From: Deltaproteobacteria bacterium
Lineage (GTDB): Bacteria; Desulfobacterota; DSM-4660; Desulfatiglandales; Desulfatiglandaceae
Assembly: GCA_018644785.1 (NCBI GenBank)
Contig: JABGPV010000018.1
Location: forward strand, 1-22,151
Direction of reading: 5' to 3'
DNA length: 22,151 bases
In this document: piece by piece, positions 14,613 to 21,299 of the stretch
Layout of the letters: each line of letters opens with the position of its first letter
Numbering within the stretch: the stretch's first letter is position 1
Made by a program: the position numbers and the translations under genes
The notes under the pieces: generated by a model
Seen by the model: only the letters and a program-made list of their open reading frames with translations
Database searches by the model: none
Told to the model about the DNA's origin: nothing

Positions 14613-14930
14613 TTAATCTTTACCCTTGGAAGGGCCTGATGCATCCTTTTTGGTCGTCTTTTCCGTAGCGGTTTTTGCTTCGACCTTTTTTGGCGGCGCA
14701 TCACTGCCGGAAGATTTCTTTTCCTTTGTCTCCACCTGGCTGTTCTTATTCTTAGAGGCGTAGTCGGTCACATACCATCCCGTCCCTTTCAGATGAAAGC
14801 TACTATGACTGATGAGCTTTTTCATGCTGGCGTGGCACTGTTCACATTCAAGAATCGGGGGATCCGTGAATTTTTGTAAGGCCTCCACGTGGCTCCCGCA
14901 CTTATCGCATTCATATTCATAAATCGGCAT
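14613..14930 (-). CDS. FmdB-family zinc ribbon protein
   Basis: A 105-residue protein of the FmdB/CxxC_CxxC_SSSS regulatory-protein family. The N-terminal zinc ribbon MPIYEYECDKCGSHVEALQK has its first knuckle at C8-x2-C11 and its second at ECEQCHA, followed by the usual 'KLISHSSFHLKGTGWYVTDY'. The tail from about residue 65 is a Lys/Ser/Glu-rich, disordered extension. FmdB was named from the formamidase operon of Methylophilus, and the function of most members is unknown. It has a strong GAGGAGG ribosome site and sits between two hypothetical genes in an apparent minus-strand operon. Confidence 0.9.
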   Translation of the reverse strand: MPIYEYECDKCGSHVEALQKFTDPPILECEQCHASMKKLISHSSFHLKGTGWYVTDYASKNKNSQVETKEKKSSGSDAPPKKVEAKTATEKTTKKDASGPSKGKD

Positions 14931-14954
14931 TCCTAAAAACCTCCTCCTTCACAT

Positions 14955-15476
14955 TCAAGAAGCAATCGCGCACATCCTGTGGCCCTGATAGGAATCAAGG
15001 ACATAATTTAATTTCGGCAGAGAAAAATCCTTTAAAATTTCAAAAGTGGTTTTGTGAACAATCTCTTCTTCTCTGAACCGTTTTCCTTCAGATACATCGA
15101 ACATTTGATAAAAGTTGCAAAACCTTACAATATGGATCAGCTCATGGGTGAAGATATAAACAAGGAGCGGTAAAAGTGTGAGATAACGGTCCCGTTCAAG
15201 AACCTCCAGTATGGAATGATCCTGCAGGCAGATGAAATAGAAATCTCTATCTTTCATTCTCGAATCAAAACCATCCACCATCCGCATGCCTTTGAACAAA
15301 ACGGCCAGTGCGGAAGAACTCATCTCCTCCGTTTCAAGGGAAGATCGGGTCTTGACATCATAGCGGTGTCTTTTCCATTGCCCCAAAGAGAATTTATAGA
15401 AATCTCCCGTTGCGTCTTCCGCAATTTCCAGAGCGTCGCTGACAACCGTAAGGTCATTTTTCTTGAAAAAGGCCAT
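14955..15476 (-). CDS. Conserved hypothetical protein with HExxH motif
   Basis: A 173-residue protein. A hydrophobic helix ending in HELIH (111-115; context YIFTHELIHIVRF) is followed by an acidic cluster REEEIVHKT at 135-143, which could supply a third metal ligand. This is the pattern of zincin-type metallopeptidases, although no specific family is recognisable and the N-terminal half is unassigned. There is no signal peptide. The ribosome site is weak. It is the first gene of the group followed by fmdB and the next hypothetical gene, and lies just downstream of tRNA-Met on the same strand. Confidence 0.72.
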   Translation of the reverse strand: MAFFKKNDLTVVSDALEIAEDATGDFYKFSLGQWKRHRYDVKTRSSLETEEMSSSALAVLFKGMRMVDGFDSRMKDRDFYFICLQDHSILEVLERDRYLTLLPLLVYIFTHELIHIVRFCNFYQMFDVSEGKRFREEEIVHKTTFEILKDFSLPKLNYVLDSYQGHRMCAIAS

Positions 15477-15565
15477 ATACTTATGCCAAAGGTTCGTATT
15501 GGCGTCTTAACATGAAAAAATTAAGATCGGACGGAAAAATGTCAATGCCTGGCTGGTTTTTTTGT

Positions 15566-15642
15566 TGGTGGCGGTGACTGGATTTGAACCAGTGACTCTG
15601 CGGATATGAGCCGCATGCTCTGACCACCTGAGCTACACCGCC
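15566..15642 (-). tRNA. tRNA-Met(CAT), elongator type
   Basis: The minus strand from 15642 folds into a full cloverleaf: acceptor GGCGGTG/CACCGCC, a D-arm with GTAGCTCAGGTGGTCAGAGC, anticodon stem TGCGG/CCGCA with loop CTCATAT (anticodon CAT), and T-arm CTGGTTCAAATCCAG. Discriminator A and an encoded CCA follow (15566-15568). It closely resembles elongator tRNA-Met. An Ile2 (lysidine) identity cannot be fully excluded by eye, but the sequence favours Met. Confidence 0.93.
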
Positions 15643-15661
15643 GCTTGCAATCTGGGCCTTA

Positions 15662-15689
15662 AATTTATGCAATTTTTTCTTTTTGTCAA
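15662..15689 (-). promoter_or_regulatory. Promoter of tRNA-Met
   Basis: On the minus strand a consensus -35 TTGACA (15689-15684) and a -10 TAAATT (15667-15662) are separated by 16 bases. They sit about 20 bases before the mature tRNA 5' end at 15642, which suits a sigma-70 type housekeeping promoter. Confidence 0.6.
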
Positions 15690-15762
15690 CCAAATAATGC
15701 CCTGATTGAAAAACCGTTTCAAAAAATGCCGGTTAGTGTCCTGATCTTTCACGTTTCTCAGC

Positions 15763-15990
15763 TCACAGATCAATCTTTTCAACCCCGCACCGATAACGGT
15801 ACACGTCGAAACAGCTGCTGCATTCTTTACTTGTTCCGTGACCGTTCACCGGGTGCAGGGGACAGTTGTCAGGGGGCAGGATGAAATCCGATAATTTAGA
15901 CGCGTGAATATGGATCGAAGCTGATTTTCTGCACCCTGTGAACGACAGAAAAATAAAATCCCTTGCAATCTTACGGCGATCTGTTATCAA
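15763..15990 (-). CDS. Uncertain small Cys-rich ORF
   Basis: A 75-codon frame. Its last 25 residues (GTSKECSSCFDVYRYRCGV and on), with the preceding NCPLHPVNG, give a C-x(n)-C-x2-C-x(n)-C pattern that looks like a small metal-binding knuckle. However, its middle is encoded by the dispersed repeat at 15843-15944 and its N-terminus looks random. It may be the 3' end of a former gene disrupted by the repeat. The rest of 15643-16117 holds only the tRNA promoter and that repeat. Confidence 0.25.
   Translation of the reverse strand: MITDRRKIARDFIFLSFTGCRKSASIHIHASKLSDFILPPDNCPLHPVNGHGTSKECSSCFDVYRYRCGVEKIDL
15843..15944 (+). repeat. Palindromic dispersed repeat, copy 1
   Basis: The 102-bp element is bounded by CGTTCAC (15843) and GTGAACG (15938-15944), which are exact reverse complements. 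GGTGCA and TGCACC lie just inside the ends. A 36-base block (15852-15887) is identical to 20091-20126 in copy 2, and TCGAAGCT is also shared. It has the size and symmetry of a MITE/REP-like element. Confidence 0.75.
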
Positions 15991-16142
15991 TAGTTTTTAA
16001 CTATCCTACTGGTTGCATACACTAGGATTTTACCATTTTACGAAGTTCACCTTCCACAGATCAGCACCGGAGGAAAAATCATTTCCGGCCGGGGGGGGCA
16101 ATGAAGAAAATTGTTTTCTAATGGAAACCTGTGAGGCCTGGG

Positions 16143-16378
16143 TAAAGAAAAAAAAGGGCATTCATTGCCTGGTTTTGAGTTGAAGGGGAAACATTGCCAT
16201 CCCGTGCAAGATGGGTCAGGAAGGATTCTATTTTCCTCTCGCCGTCTTTCAGGTCGGCGCGGGACTTCATTTTATGGAAATGAACGTAGCGTGTCGCCCA
16301 TGAACAGTAGCTCCGTTCTGTATGAATTGAATAGTGTCGTCGCCGCATGACGGCACGCATTTCGTCTAATAGCTTCAT
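16143..16378 (-). pseudogene. intI: Truncated integron integrase (IntI) N-terminus
   Basis: The minus strand from ATG 16378 encodes the N-terminal SAM-like DNA-binding domain of integron-type tyrosine recombinases: MKLLDEMRAVMRRRHYSIHT, ERSYCSWATRYVHFHKMKSR, then IESFLTHLARDGNVSPSTQ and NQAMNALFFLY. This matches IntI order (HYSxRTExAYxxWxxxFIxFH ... FLxxLAxxxxVSxSTxxQAxxALxFLY). After about 79 residues homology stops near 16143 and the frame closes within seven codons. The catalytic domain (R, H-x-x-R, Y) is gone, so the protein cannot recombine DNA. Its orientation, divergent from the cassettes at 16510-17958, is that of a normal integron. Confidence 0.82.
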
Positions 16379-16442
16379 GGCAATAAGTTGTTGCAGGGTT
16401 GTTTTTTGAATGGAGTTTACTCTAGATATTCGATATTGCAAA

Positions 16443-16515
16443 CAGGCAATTTTGCCTGATTATATCGGAAAGTGTTAACTATCAGGCAGATCCACCTGAT
16501 AATCAATGGTTAAGC
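16443..16515 (+). other. Candidate attI region
   Basis: It lies between the integrase start and the first cassette. It contains a hairpin CAGGCAA/TTGCCTG (16443-16449, 16452-16458) and an inverted repeat ATCAGG-N8-CCTGAT (16481-16486, 16495-16500). It ends with a GTTRRRY-type core GTTAAGC (16509-16515), where the first cassette would begin at 16510. The role is inferred from position and the core site. Confidence 0.55.
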
Positions 16516-17127
16516 CCTTAATCGATGAGGAAATGTTCAAATGTAGATCCATATGAAGAACTTATGGAACAAAATACCGAGTTTGTTTTATATCATTTTA
16601 TCTATCATAGCTTTCATGTCTATTTTTCTTTTTATAGGTAAACTATTTAACCAATTTACTTTAGTATTTTTGTCTACTTGGGTTCTAATTCCACTATTGC
16701 TTGTATTACTATCCAAAATAAAACTACCTAAATGGTTTAAATATTCCATTATACAAAAAGTTCGTACAATCTCTCTCGTAGTATCGATATTATTCGGTTT
16801 CTATTTGTTTTCTAATTTTAACTCTATTCGGGATCAAATCGGACATAAATTTATTGAAGGATACAGCAGTTATTACTATCCAGACGTTGATGAATATGGT
16901 CGAGAAAGTCAATCCATCGATATTTCAACATCTCATTGGTATAGTCGTGTTTTATTATGGCTGGGAGAATGGGGATACTTAGCGTTTTGTGTTTTAATTC
17001 CTTATTTAACTTGGAAATGTGGAAGTATGTTGATGTCTTCATTGGAAAAGTTAGAACAAAATAAGGTTTAACCAAACGTTCTACCCGACCCGCGACGGCT
17101 TCGCCGCGCGGGTCGGCAAACTTATCG
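16510..17127 (+). mobile_element. Integron gene cassette 1
   Basis: The cassette runs from the TTAAGC half of the core site at 16510 to the G at 17127 of attC1. One ORF fills it and its stop codon lies in the R'' box of attC1, the usual compact cassette layout. Its own R'' GTTTAAC pairs with the core GTTAAGC at its 5' end with one G-T wobble. Confidence 0.75.
16553..17071 (+). CDS. Cassette-encoded small membrane protein
   Basis: A 172-residue protein of unknown function, markedly AT-rich compared with the flanking chromosome. It has four hydrophobic segments: about 8-28 (FYIILSIIAFMSIFLFIGKLF), 34-52, 70-88 and 137-156. An extracytoplasmic-type loop (about 90-132) holds a YSSYYYPDVDEYGRESQS stretch. 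I recognise no family. The stop TAA (17069-17071) is inside attC1. Upstream, a 7-codon ORF (16533-16556) preceded by GAGGAA overlaps the ATG (ATGA junction) and could couple translation. The usual reading for such genes is a single mobile accessory trait, but no specific role can be named. Confidence 0.75.
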   Translation: MKNLWNKIPSLFYIILSIIAFMSIFLFIGKLFNQFTLVFLSTWVLIPLLLVLLSKIKLPKWFKYSIIQKVRTISLVVSILFGFYLFSNFNSIRDQIGHKFIEGYSSYYYPDVDEYGRESQSIDISTSHWYSRVLLWLGEWGYLAFCVLIPYLTWKCGSMLMSSLEKLEQNKV

Positions 17128-17133
17128 TTGGCT
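17066..17133 (+). other. attC1 recombination site
   Basis: R'' GTTTAAC (17066-17072) and R' GTTGGCT (17127-17133) flank a near-perfect hairpin, CCGACCCGCG pairing with CGCGGGTCGG. The left arm, TTTAACCAAACGTTC then ACCCGAC, follows the same order as the aadA-type attC arm (TCTAAC...CGTTC...CCGAC). Stem mismatches outside the core leave unpaired bases, as attC sites require. Confidence 0.85.
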
Positions 17134-17958
17134 CTCAAGTCTCACTTCGGTTTTTAAATTTATCTGGAGTCCTTCTGATGAATCAAACAGAAACGAACCT
17201 TGTAATCGAATGGTTTATAGATTTAGAGGATCAACTTAAGCAATTTTTACGAACAGTTCCTATTAATTGGAATCATAATGCTGTTCTCCCACTTCTATCT
17301 GGAATAATCACCGAGGCCGGTGGATTAGTTGATTCGATATTACGTAGGGAGTTTGATCTCACAGACTCTAAAATTAGGCGTCACAACCTCCGTATAAACA
17401 ATTTTAGGGATCATTATGAAAAAAGGTTTTCTCTCTCATCAAAAAAATCAATTATTTATCAGCATCCTCCAGTTTTGTTGAGCCCTTTTCGTGGCTGGTC
17501 TTTGCCATCAAACATCAAGGAAGCGGAATTGGAATGGTGGAACGCATACAACAAGATAAAGCACGAGCGAATTGAGCATTATTCTAAATGCACACTTTCA
17601 AACGCAGTCTCGTCACTGTGCGCATTACACCAAGTGTTTTCAGTTTTGCCATGTTTTTTTAGATCGTTAATAGCGCATGACATGATTAGGCTGCGGGGAT
17701 ATGCAATACCCTATGCTATTGAATGTATAGAACAAGGAAAGAATGACATGCCTTTTCTGGTTGAAAGCGTACTTTTTGCGACACCTTATGGAAATATCCA
17801 ATTTCCAGATAACGTAGATAATATCAGTGGTGCTATATTCGGTGGTAGCAAGCGTTTGGAGCAGTTTGTCGGTAAATGATAGACAATTTAAGTATATAGA
17901 AAAGAGCCAACAATCTCTTCCAGCGGACCGCAAAAAGCCGCGGCTGCTGAAGAGTACG
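17128..17958 (+). mobile_element. Integron gene cassette 2
   Basis: It begins with TTGGCT at 17128 and ends at the G of the attC2 core (17958). As a circle it would have core GTTGGCT, and its attC2 R'' AGCCAAC (17905-17911) is the exact reverse complement of that. This confirms both boundaries from sequence alone. Confidence 0.8.
17178..17879 (+). CDS. Cassette-encoded hypothetical protein
   Basis: A 233-residue soluble, mostly helical protein of low GC content. I do not recognise the family with certainty. The central block EAELEWWNAYNKIKHERIEH then NAVSSLCALHQVF resembles the 'W-x2-YN-x-hKH-x-R ... helix' segment found in several HEPN-like and abortive-infection-type proteins; this is a weak, memory-based similarity. 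No signal peptide or membrane span is present. The ATG at 17178 follows GGAGTCCTTCTG. It is the only gene of cassette 2, in the same direction as cassette 1. Cassette genes often serve phage defence, toxin-antitoxin or surface functions, so a defence role is possible but unproven. Confidence 0.7.
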   Translation: MNQTETNLVIEWFIDLEDQLKQFLRTVPINWNHNAVLPLLSGIITEAGGLVDSILRREFDLTDSKIRRHNLRINNFRDHYEKRFSLSSKKSIIYQHPPVLLSPFRGWSLPSNIKEAELEWWNAYNKIKHERIEHYSKCTLSNAVSSLCALHQVFSVLPCFFRSLIAHDMIRLRGYAIPYAIECIEQGKNDMPFLVESVLFATPYGNIQFPDNVDNISGAIFGGSKRLEQFVGK

Positions 17959-17964
17959 TTACGC
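17905..17964 (+). other. attC2 recombination site
   Basis: R'' AGCCAAC (17905-17911) and R' core GTTACGC (17958-17964) flank an imperfect hairpin: CTCTTC pairs with GAAGAG and CAGC with GCTG, enclosing a GC-rich part. The size of about 60 bp is typical. The R' departs from GTTRRRY at one position. Confidence 0.75.
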
Positions 17965-18013
17965 TCGTGAAAAACTCCTTGCTCCTTCGTAATATATTCG
18001 TTACCATTTGTTC

Positions 18014-18154
18014 ATGAAATGGCAAATTAAATATTTTAACGAAAAACTCGAAAAGAAATCCTAAATTTTCTGGACGGCTTGTTAGCTCGGTATTTATGAT
18101 TGGGATCGAGGACACCTTTAAAATTCTAAGCTCCTGGGCATTCTTCGTCATTAT
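18014..18154 (+). pseudogene. Decayed RelE/HigB-like toxin fragment
   Basis: ATG 18014 opens MKWQIKYFNEKLEKK and stops. In the next frame the sequence continues ILNFLDGLLARYL, then a TGA, then LGSRTPLKF. Joined, this matches the N-terminal half of Gp49/HigB-type RelE toxins (WxIxYYNExVxxxILxLPxGLLARYLxLxDxMxxFG). A frameshift near 18057, an in-frame stop, and loss of the C-terminal half show it is dead. It begins 55 bases after the attC2 core in cassette orientation, so it is probably the relic of a third cassette; toxin modules are common in chromosomal integrons. No antitoxin remains visible. Confidence 0.5.
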
Positions 18155-18285
18155 GTCGAATAATCTCTGAGTTTTTGTCCAATGTCTGCTTCTCAGAGCG
18201 ATCTCTAAGATCTTTGAGCGGCCGTCTCAAAGGATTCAAGGTATTTAGCCAATCCAAAATATTAAAATCACCCAAGGAAGTTGCC

Positions 18286-19167
18286 ATGGAAAGTGTCGTT
18301 TGGAAGGTCTTTCAAATTGTTTTTCCAATCTACGCCTGTGTCGGTCTGGGTTACTTCTTCGGACGTGTGAAAGTGCCTTGGGATTCCAAAAGCGCCGGTT
18401 GGCTGGTCCTTAATGTCGGTCTAACGTGCCTGGTGATCGCTAAGTTGGCAGAAGCTCACGCAACAGTTGGCGAAATTGGGCAAATCATCTCGGCAGGCTT
18501 TCTGGCCATCATTTCGTTCCTGACGATTTCCTACGGAATTGTGCGTTTGCTGCGCATTTCACGTCGGGAGTATTGGGCTTCCTTCAGCCTTTCGAATATG
18601 TCGATCGGCATGGCGTTAGGCCTTTATGCTTATGGCAATAAGGGACTTTCCCTGGCACTGGGATTCGCAGGCATTATGCTTGTTTTTCAATTCACTTTGG
18701 GGGTATGGATCCCCTCGTCTAAAGTTTCCTTTCGGCAAATCCTGCGCACACCTTTTTTTTACGGATTGCTCGTCGGCTTGTCGCTGGCTTTCACCCATAC
18801 GCAACTGCCCAAAACGATACTAAACACCCTAAATCTCATTGGCGGGCTGACCATCCCACTCATCCTGCTCACGCTTGGCGTGTCGTTAGCCGGTATTAAC
18901 TTAGCCTCGCTGGGCAAAGCCCTTAAACTAGCGTCGATCCATTTGATAATGGTTATCGTGGTCGGGATCGGCCTGGCGTACCTGCTCCCTTTAAAAGGCG
19001 AAGTCCACACAATGTTTATCCTCCTTTGCCTGATGCCCTCATCAACTGTCAACCTAATCATGGCGCAGCAAGCCGGCATCAAGACGGATAAGATAGCAAG
19101 CTTCATCTTCGGCACCAACATCTTAATCATGCTTTCTCTTCCAATTGCTCTTGGTATACTCATCTGA
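18286..19167 (+). CDS. AEC-family transporter (auxin efflux carrier type)
   Basis: A 293-residue membrane protein of the bacterial AEC family (PF03547), whose members include malate/malonate and other small-organic-acid transporters. About ten hydrophobic helices are visible. Characteristic parts are the start VFQIVFPIYACVGLGYFFGR, the mid-protein LIGGLTIPLILLTLGVSLAG with its central proline, and the end LCLMPSSTVNLIMAQQAG. I chose ATG 18286 (AAGGA upstream); the open frame reaches TTG 18175, but those 37 residues are not membrane-like. There is no attC behind it (no GCGTAAC R'' partner for the attC2 core), so it is probably chromosomal and not a cassette. The substrate cannot be told. Confidence 0.88.
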   Translation: MESVVWKVFQIVFPIYACVGLGYFFGRVKVPWDSKSAGWLVLNVGLTCLVIAKLAEAHATVGEIGQIISAGFLAIISFLTISYGIVRLLRISRREYWASFSLSNMSIGMALGLYAYGNKGLSLALGFAGIMLVFQFTLGVWIPSSKVSFRQILRTPFFYGLLVGLSLAFTHTQLPKTILNTLNLIGGLTIPLILLTLGVSLAGINLASLGKALKLASIHLIMVIVVGIGLAYLLPLKGEVHTMFILLCLMPSSTVNLIMAQQAGIKTDKIASFIFGTNILIMLSLPIALGILI

Positions 19168-19172
19168 AATTC

Positions 19173-19349
19173 AGGTTAGCACCAGTGTTCCAAGCGCTGG
19201 TCAACCTGAGAGTGCGTGCCGAGCCGGCTGTATACCACGACAAGTTTTGTGAGGAAACTCGTCAGCAGCTCATGCGCGTTAATGTGGTGCTGGTGTGGAT
19301 GAATCCTATTCAAGACGGACGTGACAGGTCAATTCTGGATTCCATTTAA
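19173..19349 (+). pseudogene. Fragment of a Cj0069-type (ATP-grasp-like) gene
   Basis: An open frame with no start reads RLAPVFQALVNLRVRAEPAV, YHDKFCEETRQQLMRVNVV, LVWMNPIQDGRDRSILDSI and then stops. This matches my memory of the N-terminal part of 'Cj0069 family' proteins (LxxLGVxAEPAVYxDE ... VLVWVNPIxxGxDRxxLDxxL). Only about 58 codons survive, without initiator or C-terminal domain. It starts 6 bases after the AEC gene's stop. It is one of several broken genes in this accretion zone. Confidence 0.55.
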
Positions 19350-19385
19350 AAATATTCTGAACATCCTCATACAAAGGAGGCAACG

Positions 19386-20057
19386 ATGCCAAACCATAAA
19401 GAAATACCATTTTCCGGAACCGTCACCGCCAGGAACTGCCCCACCTGCGGACACCATGAAATCGGCCTGGTCTCTGAAAATGGTGTTTTTCGTCCCCTCA
19501 GAACGGGAACCCGGGTCGTCATAATGGATGAAATGGAACCGGCGCAAATACCGACACAAGGAAGCGTTGTCCCTGCAGCCTGTGAAAGCCGGGAGGAACC
19601 GTCCCAAACCCTGGAAGGAACCTACTGGGTTCCTGAACCGCTCAAAGGGGACCGACGGTTGCGGCTCAAATACGGCGTGGTCATTCGAAAAGAATTCGGA
19701 TCGGTCCCCGTTACTGAACACATCTATGAATCTGCGTATATGCAGAAATTGAGTTATTTACTGGAGAATGAAGTGAACATCCCCATCGCCGTCATTCTCG
19801 ATCGCTTTTTCGTGGCCCCACACCTGGCTTCCGGCGAAAGCCGGGACATGGCCAACAACATGTGGGAAGAGCTGGAAGAAATTCGCCAGCCCGTAGAAGA
19901 GGTAACGCAATGGCTTAAGGAGCCGGATGAAAAAACGTTGCAGTTGCTGCTTCAACCCAGCGCCGTAGAAAATCTGGAGAAGCAGCCTGTCAGCGAAGAA
20001 ACAGCACTGGAGGAACAGAGAACGCTGGAATTGGAAGACTTTCTGGAGTTACTGTAA
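19386..20057 (+). CDS. Conserved hypothetical protein with N-terminal zinc knuckle
   Basis: A 223-residue soluble protein of unknown function. Residues 17-24 (NCPTCGHHEI) supply a CxxC-HH knuckle that may bind zinc, though only one CxxC is present. The middle section (GTYWVPEPLKGDRRLRLKYG, then VIRKEFGSVPVTEHIYESAY) looks like a compact beta/alpha domain. The region from about 118 is helical, and the tail from 175 is highly acidic and Gln/Leu-rich. The ATG follows a strong AAAGGAGG site. It stands alone, converging on etfA with the dispersed repeat and a terminator between. Codon use is like that of the chromosomal genes, unlike the AT-rich cassettes. Confidence 0.75.
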   Translation: MPNHKEIPFSGTVTARNCPTCGHHEIGLVSENGVFRPLRTGTRVVIMDEMEPAQIPTQGSVVPAACESREEPSQTLEGTYWVPEPLKGDRRLRLKYGVVIRKEFGSVPVTEHIYESAYMQKLSYLLENEVNIPIAVILDRFFVAPHLASGESRDMANNMWEELEEIRQPVEEVTQWLKEPDEKTLQLLLQPSAVENLEKQPVSEETALEEQRTLELEDFLELL

Positions 20058-20081
20058 AAACGTCTTTCGAAGAGAATTAAC

Positions 20082-20171
20082 CGTTTACAGGGTGCAGGGG
20101 ACAGTTGTCAGGGGGCAGGATGAAATTCGAAGCTAAGTTACCTGCACCCTGACAACTGTACCCTTTGAACG
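20082..20171 (+). repeat. Palindromic dispersed repeat, copy 2
   Basis: A 90-bp element bounded by CGTTTAC and TTGAACG. GGGGACAGTTGTCAGGG near its left pairs with CCCTGACAACTGTACCC near its right with one mismatch, so the RNA would form a long hairpin. It shares 36 identical bases (20091-20126) with copy 1 at 15852-15887, in the same orientation. Confidence 0.75.
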
Positions 20172-20177
20172 ATTACG

Positions 20178-20214
20178 AAAAAAAAGCCCCCCAAGTCAAC
20201 AAACCCGGGGGGCT
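20178..20214 (-). terminator. Rho-independent terminator of etfBA
   Basis: Stem AGCCCCCC (20185-20192)/GGGGGGCT (20207-20214) with a 14-base loop. On the minus strand it is followed by a run of T (complement of A 20178-20185), so it terminates etfA, whose stop is about 20 bases upstream. It may also stop plus-strand transcription weakly. Confidence 0.9.
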
Positions 20215-20235
20215 CTTTAAATACTTTATTAATTG

Positions 20236-21219
20236 CTACAAATACTTCTTAACTTCTTCGGTCAATGCCGGAACCACATCAAAAAGGTCTCCCACAACAC
20301 CGTAATCGGCCTTCTGGAAGATGGGGGCATCCTCATCTTTATTGATGGCAACAATCACCTTTGAAGTGCTCATGCCGGCCAGATGCTGAATGGCTCCGGA
20401 TATGCCGCAGGCCACATACAGATTGGGGGAAACCACTTTTCCGGTTTGTCCCACCTGATCCGAATGGGGTCGCCAGCCCGCGTCAACAGCCGAACGGGAG
20501 GCGCCCACGCTGGCCCCGATCAACGCTGCCAGATCTTCCAGGATATTATAGTTTTCAGGGCCTTTCATGCCGCGACCGCCGGAAACGATCTTGTCCGCTT
20601 CCGTCAGATCCACTTTACCGCCTTCATCCTTCATAACATCCAGAACCTTGGTTTTTAAATCCCCGTCATCCAAAGTGAATTCCGCATCCACCACCTCGGC
20701 AGACTTTGATTCATCCGGTTCATTGAGTTCCATGACCTTGGGACGTGCCGCCGCCATCTGCGGAAAGCTGTTCTCGAAGGTGACCTTTGCATAGGCCTTT
20801 CCGGCGTAGATGGGGCGGGTTGCCACGAGGTTTCCATCTTCAACGGCAAAAGCGGTGCAGTCCTGTGCCATTGCCACATCAAGCCTTGCCGCCAGCCTGG
20901 AAGACAGATCCTTTCCTTCCACAGACGCGCCCACGAGCAATACAGCCGGATCACCATCCTTAACCAGTCCCGAGATAACTGACACATAAGCATCAGTGGT
21001 ATAAGGTTCCAGTTTCGGATCATCACAGACCAGTACCCTGTCCGCACCATATTGACCCAACAGAGCAGCCTTGTCCTTAATATTGGAACCCAGCAGTATC
21101 ACGGTCAGCTCCTGACCGAGGGCATCCGCCAAACGCCTTCCTTCACTCACAATTTCGTAAGTAATTTTACGGATTGCGCCATCCCTCTGCTCAGCAATCG
21201 TCCAAACTCCCTGTGCCAT
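20236..21219 (-). CDS. etfA: Electron transfer flavoprotein alpha subunit
   Basis: FAD-binding subunit of the ETF heterodimer, which passes electrons between acyl-CoA-type dehydrogenases and the membrane quinone side, or takes part in bifurcating complexes. Full length at 327 residues. The N-terminal alpha/beta domain covers 1-190. The FAD domain contains KIVSGGRGM, GASVGASRSAVDAGW and the hallmark QVGQTGKVVSPNLYVACGIS then GAIQHLAGM. The end KADYGVVGDLFDVVPALTEE is typical. It has an AAGGAG-like site. It lies 80 bases downstream of etfB on the same strand with no terminator between, so they form one operon; the terminator is at 20178-20214. A link to fatty-acid or aromatic oxidation is likely in this kind of organism, but the partner enzyme is outside the window. 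Confidence 0.96.
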   Translation of the reverse strand: MAQGVWTIAEQRDGAIRKITYEIVSEGRRLADALGQELTVILLGSNIKDKAALLGQYGADRVLVCDDPKLEPYTTDAYVSVISGLVKDGDPAVLLVGASVEGKDLSSRLAARLDVAMAQDCTAFAVEDGNLVATRPIYAGKAYAKVTFENSFPQMAAARPKVMELNEPDESKSAEVVDAEFTLDDGDLKTKVLDVMKDEGGKVDLTEADKIVSGGRGMKGPENYNILEDLAALIGASVGASRSAVDAGWRPHSDQVGQTGKVVSPNLYVACGISGAIQHLAGMSTSKVIVAINKDEDAPIFQKADYGVVGDLFDVVPALTEEVKKYL

Positions 21220-21299
21220 TTTTTTTCTCCTTACACAATCATACCAACATTAATATTCGCACATCAACACGATTTGAAAAAGCGGGAAAAGGAAAGGGT

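Noticed and set aside
15566..15642. tRNA-Met as the attachment site of a genomic island
   Set aside because: The accretion zone lies on the 5' side of the tRNA, whereas islands usually insert at the 3' end. I saw no direct repeat of the tRNA end and no phage-type integrase.
17888..18151. An 87-codon minus-strand ORF over attC2
   Set aside because: It runs through the attC hairpin and opposite the toxin relic. It has no recognisable similarity, and cassette genes run the other way.
18286..19167. The AEC transporter as a third integron cassette
   Set aside because: No attC lies behind it, no R'' matching the attC2 core is present, and its base composition and length are those of chromosomal genes.
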